Assembly: GCF_002860255.1 (NCBI RefSeq)
Contig: NZ_PGVE01000069.1
Coordinates: forward strand, 85,860 to 149,859
Origin: Neobacillus cucumis
GTDB lineage: Bacteria > Bacillota > Bacilli > Bacillales > Cytobacillaceae
DNA: 64,000 bases
Direction of reading: 5' to 3'
The number at the start of each line of letters is the position of its first letter. Within the stretch, counting starts at the first letter, position 1. Made by a program: the position numbers and the translations under genes. The notes beneath the pieces were generated by a model that was not told where the DNA came from, made no database searches, and saw only the letters and a program-made list of their open reading frames with translations. Positions 25,612 through 34,235 of the stretch are shown here, piece after piece.

Positions 25612-25716
25612 TTCTTATCTAGAGTGGTGGAGGGACTGGCCCTTTGAAGCCCGGCAACCGGTTATATAAACACGGTGCTAATTCCAGCAGAGCAAAAAAG
25701 CTCAGGAAGATGAGAA
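25612..25716 (+). ncRNA. SAM (S-box, SAM-I) riboswitch upstream of metY
   Basis: Carries the S-box core: a P1 helix (CTTATCT with AGATGAG), AGAGTGGTGGAGGGACTGGCCC, GAAGCCCGGCAACC, the GGTGCTAATTCC block and a P4 hairpin AGCAAAAAAGCT. A terminator follows. High SAM should stop transcription of metY. Confidence 0.97.
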
Positions 25717-25721
25717 GAGTG

Positions 25722-25753
25722 AACCCCCTCTTCTAAGGAAGCAGGGGTTTTGT
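25722..25753 (+). terminator. Riboswitch terminator before metY
   Basis: AACCCCCT/AGGGGTT stem followed by TTTG, directly downstream of the S-box P1 helix and competing with it. Confidence 0.8.
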
Positions 25754-25785
25754 CATTCTATTGGAAAAAAGGAGGAACAGGAAAT

Positions 25786-27102
25786 ATGGGAGAAAATCAA
25801 AAGAAGTACCGTTTTGAAACTTTAAGTATTCATGGTGGATTGTCACCAGATCCTGTTACAGGTGCAAGAGCCGTTCCTATCTATCAAAATAATGCGTATC
25901 AATTTAAAAACACAGAACATGCAGCAAACCTGTTTAGCTTAGCAGAACCAGGGTACATATACACAAGGATTCACAATCCAACGACAACCGTTTTTGAAGA
26001 ACGGGCTGCCCTGCTAGAAGGTGGAGTCGGAGCACTCGCCGTTGCCAGCGGCATGGCTGCCATCACACTCGCCCTCTTAAATATCGCCGAAGCAGGCGAT
26101 GAAATCGTGGCGGCTTCCAATCTTTACGGCGGAACCTATAATCTGTTAGCGGTTACCCTGCCTAAATACGGAATCAAAGTAAAATTTGTCGATGCCGAAA
26201 ATCCGGAAAACTTCCGACAAGCGATTACTGAAAAAACAAAAGCAGTTTTTGCTGAAACGATTGGTAATCCAAGTTTACGAGTACTTGATATTGAAAAAGT
26301 GGCGGAGATTGCTCATGAAGCAGGCGTTCCGTTAATTATTGATAACACCTTTGCCACACCATTCCTCTGCCGTCCTATCGAGCATGGTGCCGATATCGTT
26401 GTGCACTCTGCAACCAAGTGGTTATTAGGAAATGGTACCACTACTGGAGGAATTATTGTCGATGGAGGTAAGTTTGATTGGAACTCGCCGAAATTCCCTG
26501 GCTTTACTACTCCGGATGACAGTTATCATGGCCTTGTTTATGCAGAAGCACTTGGGGCCATTGCTTATATCATAAAAGCGCGTGTTCAATTATTGCGCGA
26601 TCTTGGCCCTGCACTAAGTCCGCAAAATGCTTTTCTTTTTACATTAGGACTTGAAACTCTTCATGTAAGGATGAAAGAACATGTGGCCAATACGAAGCAA
26701 ATTGTTGAATATCTATTAGCTCACCCGGCTGTGGAGTGGGTGTCTTACCCAGGTCACAGCTCACATCCTGATTATGCATTAACGAAAAAGTATTTGCCAA
26801 AAGGTGCTGGATCTATGGTTGTTTTTGGAATAAAAGGAGGAAAGGAAGCAGGGGCAAAGTTAATCAATTCTCTTTCTCTATGGGCACATGTGGCAAATGT
26901 CGGTGACGCAAAGAGCTTAATAATCCACCCTGCGAGCACAACCCATCAGCAGCTTGATGCGGAAGGGTTAAAAGCCGCCGGTGTATCAGAAGATTTAATC
27001 CGGCTTTCCATAGGAATCGAGAATGTAGAAGATTTAATAGAAGATCTTGAATCTGCTATTGAATCGGCTACAGGATTATCATCCTTAAAGACAAATGCCT
27101 AA
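25786..27102 (+). CDS. metY: O-acetylhomoserine sulfhydrylase (PLP)
   Basis: Cys/Met-metabolism PLP enzyme of 438 aa, full length for O-acetyl-L-homoserine sulfhydrylases, which are longer than cystathionine gamma-synthases. The PLP Lys lies in HSATKWLLGNGTTTGG. YTRIHNPTTTVFEERAALLEGG and the C-terminal HPASTTHQQL are family motifs. It makes homocysteine directly from sulfide. The S-box in the leader fits a methionine-pathway role. Start: ATG with AAAAAAGGAGG upstream, not an earlier in-frame ATG next to the terminator. Confidence 0.93.
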   Translation: MGENQKKYRFETLSIHGGLSPDPVTGARAVPIYQNNAYQFKNTEHAANLFSLAEPGYIYTRIHNPTTTVFEERAALLEGGVGALAVASGMAAITLALLNIAEAGDEIVAASNLYGGTYNLLAVTLPKYGIKVKFVDAENPENFRQAITEKTKAVFAETIGNPSLRVLDIEKVAEIAHEAGVPLIIDNTFATPFLCRPIEHGADIVVHSATKWLLGNGTTTGGIIVDGGKFDWNSPKFPGFTTPDDSYHGLVYAEALGAIAYIIKARVQLLRDLGPALSPQNAFLFTLGLETLHVRMKEHVANTKQIVEYLLAHPAVEWVSYPGHSSHPDYALTKKYLPKGAGSMVVFGIKGGKEAGAKLINSLSLWAHVANVGDAKSLIIHPASTTHQQLDAEGLKAAGVSEDLIRLSIGIENVEDLIEDLESAIESATGLSSLKTNA

Positions 27103-27123
27103 AATTTCCTAGTAAAAAAATCG

Positions 27124-27152
27124 TTGACACCTATTTTTAAGCGTGATACGAT
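27124..27152 (+). promoter_or_regulatory. Promoter of metNIQ
   Basis: TTGACA, 17-bp spacer, TACGAT, ahead of the second S-box. Confidence 0.6.
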
Positions 27153-27216
27153 AACTTTTGTAAAATAAATTTACTTAGTTAATATAATTTTTCTAATTGA
27201 ATATAGAAGCTGAAAA

Positions 27217-27322
27217 CTCTTATCAAGAGAGGTGGAGGGATGTGCCCGATGAAGCCCGGCAACCGTCAATTTTATTGAAATGGTGCCAATTCACACAAAG
27301 CATTTGCTTTGGAAGATGGGAG
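27217..27322 (+). ncRNA. SAM (S-box, SAM-I) riboswitch upstream of metNIQ
   Basis: P1 CTCTTATC/GATGGGAG, core AGAGAGGTGGAGGGATGTGCCC, GATGAAGCCCGGCAACC, and ATGGTGCCAATTC. It differs from the metY copy in the P3/P4 arms, so it is not a recent duplicate. Confidence 0.97.
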
Positions 27323-27339
27323 AAAGGTTTATTTTTTAT

Positions 27340-27380
27340 AATGCCTTTCTGCCCGTGCAGAAAGGCATTTTTATTTTTCT
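27340..27380 (+). terminator. Riboswitch terminator before metN
   Basis: ATGCCTTTCTGC/GCAGAAAGGCAT 12-bp stem with loop CCGT and a T-rich tail. Confidence 0.93.
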
Positions 27381-27452
27381 GAAATAATAGAATCCTTTTT
27401 GTTCCTACAGTTAACCCTATATTCAACCATTCACATAAAAGTAGGTGATTAC

Positions 27453-28478
27453 ATGATTTCAATTCAGAATGTTCGGAAGATCTTCTCTGGTAAGAAAGGC
27501 GAATTTAAGGCAGTTGATGATGTCAACTTAGAGATTAAAGATGGAGAAATATTCGGTGTCATCGGTTATAGTGGTGCTGGTAAAAGTACCTTAATTCGAA
27601 TGTTAAACGGTTTAGAGATCCCGACAGAAGGCAGTGTTACAGTTGCAGGCCGTGTGATTTCAAAAATAAAGGGCGCCGAACTTCGGAAAGCTCGTCAAGA
27701 AATCAGTATGATATTTCAGCATTTTAATTTACTTTGGTCTAGAACCGTTAGCGAGAATATTGCTTTTCCATTAGAAATTGCCGGCGTTAAAGGGGCAGAG
27801 CGAAAGAAAAGAGTAACGGAATTAATCAAATTAGTTGGTCTAGAGGGCCGGGAAAATGCTTATCCATCCGAACTAAGCGGCGGTCAAAAACAACGGGTCG
27901 GAATTGCCCGGGCACTTGCGAACAATCCAAAGGTATTGCTTTGTGATGAAGCAACATCTGCCCTGGACCCACAAACAACGGATTCGATCCTTGAATTGCT
28001 GGTCGATATTAATAAACGTCTTGGATTAACCATTGTGTTAATTACACATGAAATGCACGTGATTCGAAAAATTTGTCACCGTGTTGCCGTTATGGAAAGC
28101 GGCCGGGTCGTTGAACTTGGTTCAGTACTTGATGTATTTAAAAACCCACAGCAGCCGATTACGAAGCGGTTTGTCCAGCAAGTATCTGAAAATGAAGATA
28201 CGAAGGAAACAGCCGATCATTTACTGGAACGTTATAATTCCGGTCAAGTGGTTAAATTAACTTTTATTGGTGAATCAGCAGAGCAGCCAGTGATCACTAA
28301 TTTAATTCGTCATCACCAAGTGACGGTTAATATATTGCAAGGTCAAGTTGCACAAACGCAAAATGGATCATATGGAACCTTGTTCATTCATATTGATGGG
28401 GACGAAAAAGAAGTGAACCAAGCAGTGGATTTCATTCGTTCACAGCAAGTAGGAGTGGAGGTGGTTACAAATGATTAA
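27453..28478 (+). CDS. metN: Methionine ABC transporter ATP-binding protein
   Basis: ATPase of 341 aa, the standard MetN length. Walker A GYSGAGKST, signature LSGGQKQRVGIARAL, Walker B VLLCDEATSALD, and a C-terminal NIL domain (from about residue 265) that binds methionine for feedback inhibition. TAGGTGA precedes the chosen ATG; an earlier in-frame ATG lies in the terminator tail. First gene of metNIQ, controlled by the S-box. Confidence 0.96.
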   Translation: MISIQNVRKIFSGKKGEFKAVDDVNLEIKDGEIFGVIGYSGAGKSTLIRMLNGLEIPTEGSVTVAGRVISKIKGAELRKARQEISMIFQHFNLLWSRTVSENIAFPLEIAGVKGAERKKRVTELIKLVGLEGRENAYPSELSGGQKQRVGIARALANNPKVLLCDEATSALDPQTTDSILELLVDINKRLGLTIVLITHEMHVIRKICHRVAVMESGRVVELGSVLDVFKNPQQPITKRFVQQVSENEDTKETADHLLERYNSGQVVKLTFIGESAEQPVITNLIRHHQVTVNILQGQVAQTQNGSYGTLFIHIDGDEKEVNQAVDFIRSQQVGVEVVTND

Positions 28479-29139
28479 ACATTATCTGCCAAATGTTGAC
28501 TGGTTAATTATGTGGCAAGAAACTAAAAATACTCTATACATGACAGGTATTTCGGTCCTTGCAACCTTTATTTTAGGAACCTTACTTGGTTTAATCTTGT
28601 TCCTTACTTCTAGCGGGAATTTGTGGGAAAACAAGTTTGTTAATACCATTATCAGTGCCATTGTGAATATTTTTCGTTCAATTCCATTTATTATTTTAAT
28701 TGTATTATTAATCCCGCTGACAACCTTTATCGTAGGAACAATGATTGGTGAGGATGCTGCATTGCCTTCCCTTATTATTGGTGCGGCTCCATTTTACGCA
28801 AGAATGGTGGAAATTGGTCTTAGAGAAATCGATAAAGGGGTCATTGAAGCCGCGAGATCAATGGGGGCAACTACTGGAACGATTATCTGGAAGGTTTTAT
28901 TGCCTGAATCAATGCCAGCCCTTATATCTGGAATTACGGTTACCGCGATTGCACTCGTTGGGTATACAGCCATGGCAGGAGCAATTGGTGCGGGCGGTCT
29001 TGGAAACCTTGCGTATAATTATGGTTTCCAAAGAAACCAGAACGACGTTACGCTAATTGCAACAGTTATTATATTAATTATTGTTTTTGTCATTCAGTTT
29101 ATTGGTGATTCAATCACTTCAAAATTAGATAAAAGATAA
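28471..29139 (+). CDS. metI: Methionine ABC transporter permease
   Basis: MetI permease of 222 aa with five predicted membrane segments and the EAA loop (EAARSMGATTGTIIWKVLLPE). Overlaps metN by 8 nt and is followed 14 nt later by metQ. Forms the membrane channel with MetN. Confidence 0.95.
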   Translation: MIKHYLPNVDWLIMWQETKNTLYMTGISVLATFILGTLLGLILFLTSSGNLWENKFVNTIISAIVNIFRSIPFIILIVLLIPLTTFIVGTMIGEDAALPSLIIGAAPFYARMVEIGLREIDKGVIEAARSMGATTGTIIWKVLLPESMPALISGITVTAIALVGYTAMAGAIGAGGLGNLAYNYGFQRNQNDVTLIATVIILIIVFVIQFIGDSITSKLDKR

Positions 29140-29153
29140 AAGGAGAGGTCAAC

Positions 29154-29993
29154 ATGAAAAAATGGTTAACATTAGTATTATCTTTAGCCCTTGTGCTAGC
29201 ATTAGCTGCTTGCGGTAAATCAACAGACAAGTCTGAAGGTACAGATTCAAAAAGTAGCACAACTAAATTAGTAGTCGGAGCATCTACCGTTCCACACGCA
29301 GAAATCTTAGAAAAAGCAAAACCAATCCTTAAAGAAAAAGGGATTGATTTAGAAATTAAGACATTCACAGACTATATTCTTCCAAATAAAGCTTTGTCAA
29401 CTAAAGAACTAGATGCAAACTATTTCCAGCACATCCCATATCTAGAGTCACAAAATAAAGAATTTGGTTATGGATTTGTAAATGCTGGCGGGATTCACAT
29501 TGAGCCAATTGGTATTTATTCAAAGAAATATAAGAGTCTAAAAGATCTTCCAAATGGTGCTCATTTAATCATGAGTAACTCTGTTGCTGACCATGGCCGT
29601 CTGCTTTCATTGCTTGAAGCACAAGGCTTAATCAAATTAAAGCCAGGCATTGATAAGACAAAAGCAGAAATCAAAGACGTTGTAGAAAATCCAAAGAAAT
29701 TAGAGTTTGATGCAGATTATGAAGCAAAACTTTTACCACAAATCTATAAAAACGGCGAAGGCGACGCTGTACTAATCAACTCAAACTATGCCATTGACGC
29801 GGGGCTAAACCCAGTGAAAGATTCTATCGCCATTGAAGACAAGAATTCTCCTTATGTGAACGTTATTGCCGTTCGTAAAGGGGACGAAAACAAGCCAGCA
29901 ATCAAAACACTTGTAGAAGTTCTTCATTCAAAAGAAATCCAAGACTTCATCCTTGAGAAATACAAAGGTGCGGTTGTACCAGTTTCTGAGTAA
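29154..29993 (+). CDS. metQ: Methionine-binding lipoprotein
   Basis: NlpA/MetQ-type lipoprotein of 279 aa with lipobox LALAAC (Cys about residue 19). Conserved MetQ segments include GASTVPHAEILE, ANYFQHIPYL and INSNYAIDAGLNP. Captures D/L-methionine outside the membrane for MetNI. A ribosome site AAAAGGAGAGG and a terminator after the gene frame it well. Confidence 0.95.
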   Translation: MKKWLTLVLSLALVLALAACGKSTDKSEGTDSKSSTTKLVVGASTVPHAEILEKAKPILKEKGIDLEIKTFTDYILPNKALSTKELDANYFQHIPYLESQNKEFGYGFVNAGGIHIEPIGIYSKKYKSLKDLPNGAHLIMSNSVADHGRLLSLLEAQGLIKLKPGIDKTKAEIKDVVENPKKLEFDADYEAKLLPQIYKNGEGDAVLINSNYAIDAGLNPVKDSIAIEDKNSPYVNVIAVRKGDENKPAIKTLVEVLHSKEIQDFILEKYKGAVVPVSE

Positions 29994-30015
29994 TATATAA
30001 ATAGGTAATAATCGG

Positions 30016-30046
30016 GAAGTCAGTGAGTAATTCACTGGCTTTTCCT
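30016..30046 (+). terminator. Terminator of metNIQ
   Basis: AGTCAGTGA/TCACTGGCT stem, loop GTAAT, T-rich tail. Confidence 0.8.
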
Positions 30047-30261
30047 TATTATTTTTATACATGAATAAAGAAAATTGGGTAAAAATAGAAAGGTCTTTAT
30101 GGTCTATTACGGTTGGAAATAATAAAAAAATGAGGTATGATTTTAATCGAGTGTATTCTACATAAGAGGTTTTATCAGAATTTTCATTCGGATAACTCTA
30201 TTTATATTCTCATTTAGCGTGGTCTTAATGAAAATGTTATCGTGTTTATACTGTTTAAGAG

Positions 30262-30290
30262 TTGCTAATACATTTCATTTGTTATAAGAT
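30262..30290 (+). promoter_or_regulatory. Candidate promoter of sufCDSUB
   Basis: TTGCTA, 17-bp spacer, TAAGAT (4 of 6 each), 80 bp before sufC. The remaining 30047-30372 interval is AT-rich with no ORF, Fur or PerR match that I can support; a short direct repeat (TGAGAAT) sits at about 30296-30315. Confidence 0.35.
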
Positions 30291-30372
30291 TGGAATGAGA
30301 ATAAAATGAGAATAGAGTTACAAAAAAACTTGCCTAGCAAGCTTAAAACACTTTCTTTTCGGAGGTATAAAT

Positions 30373-31158
30373 ATGGCTGGATCAACTTTAACGATCAAAG
30401 ATTTACATGTAGAAATTGATGGGAAAGAGATTTTAAAAGGTGTAAACCTTGAAATAAAGGGTGGAGAAATTCACGCAATCATGGGACCCAACGGTACTGG
30501 TAAGTCAACCTTATCTTCTGCTATCATGGGACACCCAAAATATGAAGTAACTAGCGGTTCGATTACTTTAGACGGACAAGATGTCCTTGAGATGGAAGTA
30601 GATGAGCGCGCACGTGCAGGTCTATTTTTAGCAATGCAATACCCAAGTGAAATCAACGGCGTAACAAATGCCGATTTTTTACGTTCTGCGATTAACAGCC
30701 GTTTAGGTGAAGGAAACGAAATCTCTCTTATGAAATTCATCCGTAAAATGGATAAGCAAATGGAATTCCTTGAAATGGATTTAGATATGGCACAGCGTTA
30801 TCTAAATGAAGGATTCTCCGGCGGTGAGAAAAAGCGTAACGAAATTCTTCAATTAATGATGATTGAACCAAAAATTGCAATCTTAGATGAAATTGACTCT
30901 GGTCTAGATATCGATGCTCTAAAGGTTGTTTCAAAGGGTGTTAATGAAATGCGCGGAGAAGATTTCGGCTGCCTGATTATTACGCACTATCAACGTCTTT
31001 TAAACTATATCACTCCTGACCATGTGCACATTATGATGCAAGGCCGTATTGTTAAATCAGGCGGAGCTGAGCTTGCACAACGCTTAGAAGCAGAAGGATA
31101 TGACTGGATCAAACAAGAGCTTGGCATTGAAGATGAAACAGTTGGGCAAGAAGCGTAA
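30373..31158 (+). CDS. sufC: Fe-S cluster assembly ATPase SufC
   Basis: ABC-type ATPase of 261 aa of the SUF system. Walker A GPNGTGKST, signature FSGGEKKRNEILQ (the SufC variant), Walker B IAILDEIDSGLD and YQRLLNYI after the switch His. With SufB and SufD it forms the SufBC2D scaffold complex in the cytosol. First gene of the operon, with CGGAGG ahead. Confidence 0.97.
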   Translation: MAGSTLTIKDLHVEIDGKEILKGVNLEIKGGEIHAIMGPNGTGKSTLSSAIMGHPKYEVTSGSITLDGQDVLEMEVDERARAGLFLAMQYPSEINGVTNADFLRSAINSRLGEGNEISLMKFIRKMDKQMEFLEMDLDMAQRYLNEGFSGGEKKRNEILQLMMIEPKIAILDEIDSGLDIDALKVVSKGVNEMRGEDFGCLIITHYQRLLNYITPDHVHIMMQGRIVKSGGAELAQRLEAEGYDWIKQELGIEDETVGQEA

Positions 31159-31179
31159 CCGAGTGTTAGGAGGATTAAA

Positions 31180-32490
31180 ATGACAACAGATACAAAATTA
31201 CCAGTTGATCAGGAGTTTGTTCGCTCGTTCTCCAAAGAAATGAATGAGCCTGCTTGGTTTGAAGAATTCCGCCTTAAAGCATTAAACGAATTTGAGCAGC
31301 TTTCTCTGCCAAGACCTGATAAAACTAAAATCGATAAATGGAACTTCACAAATTTTCAAAAGCACACTGTCAAAAGTGATGCCTATCCATCTTTAGATGC
31401 ACTGCCAGAAGAAGTTAAAGCGTTAGTAAATTTAGATGATCAAAATAAAAATCTTTATATCCAACGTAATCAGACTCCTGCATTTTTATCTTTATCAGAA
31501 GAGTTAAAGAGTAAGGGAGTTATCTTTACTGATATTTTGACTGCTGCAAGAGAACATGGCGACCTTTTGAAAAAGTATTACATGACTCAAGCGATCAATA
31601 TGGATGAGCACCGCTTAACTGCCCTTCACGCAGCACTTGTGAATGGAGGAGTTTTCTTATACATTCCGAAGAATGTTGAAATTAAAGAGCCAATCCAGTC
31701 CGTATTTGTTCAAGATAACCCTGAGGCAAATCTTTTTAATCATGTTATTGTAGTCGCAGAAGATAATAGTGCTGTCACATACGTAGAAAACTATATTTCT
31801 ACAGTGGAAAGCTCAGATACCCTTGCGAATATCTTGACGGAAGTAATCGCCAACGTAAATGCAAAAGTTCAATATGGAGCTGTTGATTATTTGGCGAAAG
31901 GAATCACTACTTATGTTAACCGTCGCGGTGTGGCAGGCAGAGATTCCCGAATTGAATGGGCTCTTGGTCTAATGAATGAAGGAAACACTATTTCTGAGAA
32001 TACAACCAATCTTCTTGGTGATGGCTCCTATGGCGATACAAAAACAGTGGTAGTTGGCCGTGGAGACCAAACGCAGAACTTTACAACAAAGGTTGTTCAT
32101 TTCGGTAAAAATACAATCGGAAACATCTTAAATCATGGTGTGGTAAAAGATAGTGCGACTTCTATTTTTAACGGAATCGGTAAAATTGAACACGGTGCTT
32201 CTAAATCCGATGCAGAGCAAACTTCTCGTGTCCTTATGCTTAGTGAAAAAGCACGTGGAGATGCCAACCCAATTCTTCTAATCGATGAGGATGATGTTGT
32301 AGCAGGTCACGCTGCCTCTGTTGGACGTGTCGACCCAATTCAGCTTTATTACCTAATGAGCCGAGGAATTCCAAAAACTGAAGCAGAGCGCTTAGTAATC
32401 CATGGTTTCCTAGCACCGGTTGTAAAACAGCTTCCAATCGAAGGCGTGAAGAAGCAGTTAACCGATGTGATTGAAAGGAAAGTACGTTAA
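31180..32490 (+). CDS. sufD: Fe-S cluster assembly protein SufD
   Basis: SufD scaffold subunit of 436 aa. The right-handed beta-helix core includes HGVVKDSATSIFNGIGKIEHGA, and the C-terminus holds MLSEKARGDANPILLIDEDDV and LMSRGIPKTEAERLVIHGFL, where the interface His lies in AGHAASVG. One-base overlap of its TAA with the sufS ATG. Confidence 0.96.
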   Translation: MTTDTKLPVDQEFVRSFSKEMNEPAWFEEFRLKALNEFEQLSLPRPDKTKIDKWNFTNFQKHTVKSDAYPSLDALPEEVKALVNLDDQNKNLYIQRNQTPAFLSLSEELKSKGVIFTDILTAAREHGDLLKKYYMTQAINMDEHRLTALHAALVNGGVFLYIPKNVEIKEPIQSVFVQDNPEANLFNHVIVVAEDNSAVTYVENYISTVESSDTLANILTEVIANVNAKVQYGAVDYLAKGITTYVNRRGVAGRDSRIEWALGLMNEGNTISENTTNLLGDGSYGDTKTVVVGRGDQTQNFTTKVVHFGKNTIGNILNHGVVKDSATSIFNGIGKIEHGASKSDAEQTSRVLMLSEKARGDANPILLIDEDDVVAGHAASVGRVDPIQLYYLMSRGIPKTEAERLVIHGFLAPVVKQLPIEGVKKQLTDVIERKVR

Positions 32491-33719
32491 TGAATATCCA
32501 AGATATTCGCAGTCAGTTTCCAATTCTCGATCAGGAAGTGAATGGTAAGCCGTTGGTTTACTTGGATAGCTCTGCTACTTCGCAAAAACCGATCAAGGTT
32601 ATTGAAACCGTTGAAAAATATTACCGTGAAATTAATTCCAATGTCCACCGCGGGGTCCATACCCTCGGAACTAGAGCAACCGATGCTTACGAAGGGGCAA
32701 GGGAAAAGGTTCGCAAATTTATTAATGCCAAATCAATTCAAGAAGTGATTTTTACAAGAGGCACAACCACTTCCCTTAATACGGTAGCTTCTAGTTATGC
32801 AGCTGCTAATTTAAAGGAAGGCGACGAAATCGTGATTACTTACATGGAGCATCATAGTAACATTATTCCATGGCAGCAGGTCGCGAAACGTACAGGTGCC
32901 CAGTTAAAGTACATTCCACTTCAAGAAGATGGCACTCTTTCTTTAGAGGATGTACGTGCAACGATTACTCCTAATACAAAAATTGTATCTGTAATGCAGG
33001 TTTCAAACGTGCTTGGAGTGATCAATCCGGTGAAAGAAATCGCACAAATTGCTCATGAAAATGGAGCGATTATGGTCGTAGATGGTGCTCAAAGTGCTCC
33101 GCATATGAAGATTGATGTTCAAGATCTTGATTGTGATTTTCTTGCCTTCTCTGGACACAAAATGTGCGGCCCTACCGGTATTGGCGTCCTTTATGGAAAA
33201 AAACATCTGCTTGAAAACATGGAGCCGATTGAATTTGGCGGTGAAATGATTGATTTTGTACACTTGCAGGAATCAACATGGAAGGAGCTGCCTTGGAAAT
33301 TTGAAGGCGGTACTCCCATCATTGCCGGTGCAGTTGGGTTAGGAGCGGCCATTGACTTCTTAAATGAAGTGGGCTTAGACAATATTGCCGAGCATGAACA
33401 TAAGCTTGCAGCTTACGCCTTAGAAAAAATGTCTGCAGTTGAAGGGATGACCATATACGGTCCGCTTGATGCTGCTAAGCGTGCTGGACTCATAACATTT
33501 AATATTAAAGATGTTCATCCGCATGATGTTGCAACTGTTTTGGATGCGGAAGGCATTGCTGTCCGCGCCGGCCATCATTGTGCTCAGCCGCTGATGAGAT
33601 GGCTTAACGCTTCAGCTACTGCACGTGCAAGTTTTTATTTATACAATACGGAAGAAGATATTGATAAACTCGTTGAAGGGCTTGTCAAAACAAAGGAGTA
33701 TTTCAGCGATGTCTTCTAA
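32490..33719 (+). CDS. sufS: Cysteine desulfurase SufS
   Basis: Group II cysteine desulfurase of 409 aa. PLP Lys in FSGHKMCGPTG; the persulfide-carrying Cys in RAGHHCAQPLM on a short loop, as expected for an enzyme that needs a SufU partner. Releases sulfur from cysteine for cluster assembly. Overlaps sufU by 11 nt. Confidence 0.97.
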   Translation: MNIQDIRSQFPILDQEVNGKPLVYLDSSATSQKPIKVIETVEKYYREINSNVHRGVHTLGTRATDAYEGAREKVRKFINAKSIQEVIFTRGTTTSLNTVASSYAAANLKEGDEIVITYMEHHSNIIPWQQVAKRTGAQLKYIPLQEDGTLSLEDVRATITPNTKIVSVMQVSNVLGVINPVKEIAQIAHENGAIMVVDGAQSAPHMKIDVQDLDCDFLAFSGHKMCGPTGIGVLYGKKHLLENMEPIEFGGEMIDFVHLQESTWKELPWKFEGGTPIIAGAVGLGAAIDFLNEVGLDNIAEHEHKLAAYALEKMSAVEGMTIYGPLDAAKRAGLITFNIKDVHPHDVATVLDAEGIAVRAGHHCAQPLMRWLNASATARASFYLYNTEEDIDKLVEGLVKTKEYFSDVF

Positions 33720-34149
33720 TAATATAGATTTAGATGCATTATACCGTCGAGTCATTATGGATCATTATAAAAAACCACGCAATCGCGGTGTTTTAGAAGA
33801 TGGCAGCCATACCATTAATATGAATAACCCTACCTGCGGCGACCGCATTCAATTAACCTTTAAGGTGGAAGATGGAATCGTCAAGGATGCCAAGTTTGAA
33901 GGAGAAGGCTGCTCGATCTCCATGTCTTCAGCCTCGATGATGACACAGGCTATCAAAGGGAAAAAGGTAGAAGAGGCGCTACAAATGTCTGGGATTTTTT
34001 CTGAAATGATGTTAGGGAAAGAACCCGATGATTCCATTGATTTAGGTGATATCGAAGCATTGCAAGGTGTTGCTAAATTCCCTGCTAGAATTAAATGTGC
34101 CACATTAGCATGGAAGGCAATGGAAAAGGGATTAAAGAGCGAGAAATAA
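33709..34149 (+). CDS. sufU: Zn-dependent sulfurtransferase SufU
   Basis: SufU of 146 aa, the sulfur acceptor for SufS. Ligands Cys43 and Asp45 (PTCGD), Cys68 (GEGCSIS) and a C-terminal Cys (IKCATLAW), with the SufU-specific insertion missing from IscU proteins. The ATG overlaps the end of sufS and follows AAAGGAG. Longer frames within sufS are rejected. Confidence 0.95.
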   Translation: MSSNNIDLDALYRRVIMDHYKKPRNRGVLEDGSHTINMNNPTCGDRIQLTFKVEDGIVKDAKFEGEGCSISMSSASMMTQAIKGKKVEEALQMSGIFSEMMLGKEPDDSIDLGDIEALQGVAKFPARIKCATLAWKAMEKGLKSEK

Positions 34150-34172
34150 GAGTAAAACAAACGTGGAAGCGA

Positions 34173-34204
34173 GGCGTCTGGCACTTTGAGGTGTTTTAGG
34201 CGCC
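34173..34204 (+). other. Intercistronic hairpin between sufU and sufB
   Basis: GGCGTCT/AGGCGCC (one T-G pair) encloses a smaller CAC/GTG stem. No T run follows, so it is not a terminator. It could mark an RNA processing or stabilising site before sufB; this is inferred. Confidence 0.45.
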
Positions 34205-34235
34205 ATAAGCTTTTCTAAAAAGGAGGAACTCGACG

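Noticed and set aside
30296..30325. Fur or PerR box before sufC in the TGAGAATAAAATGAGAAT segment
   Set aside because: It is a direct repeat rather than an inverted one and mismatches both consensus sites.
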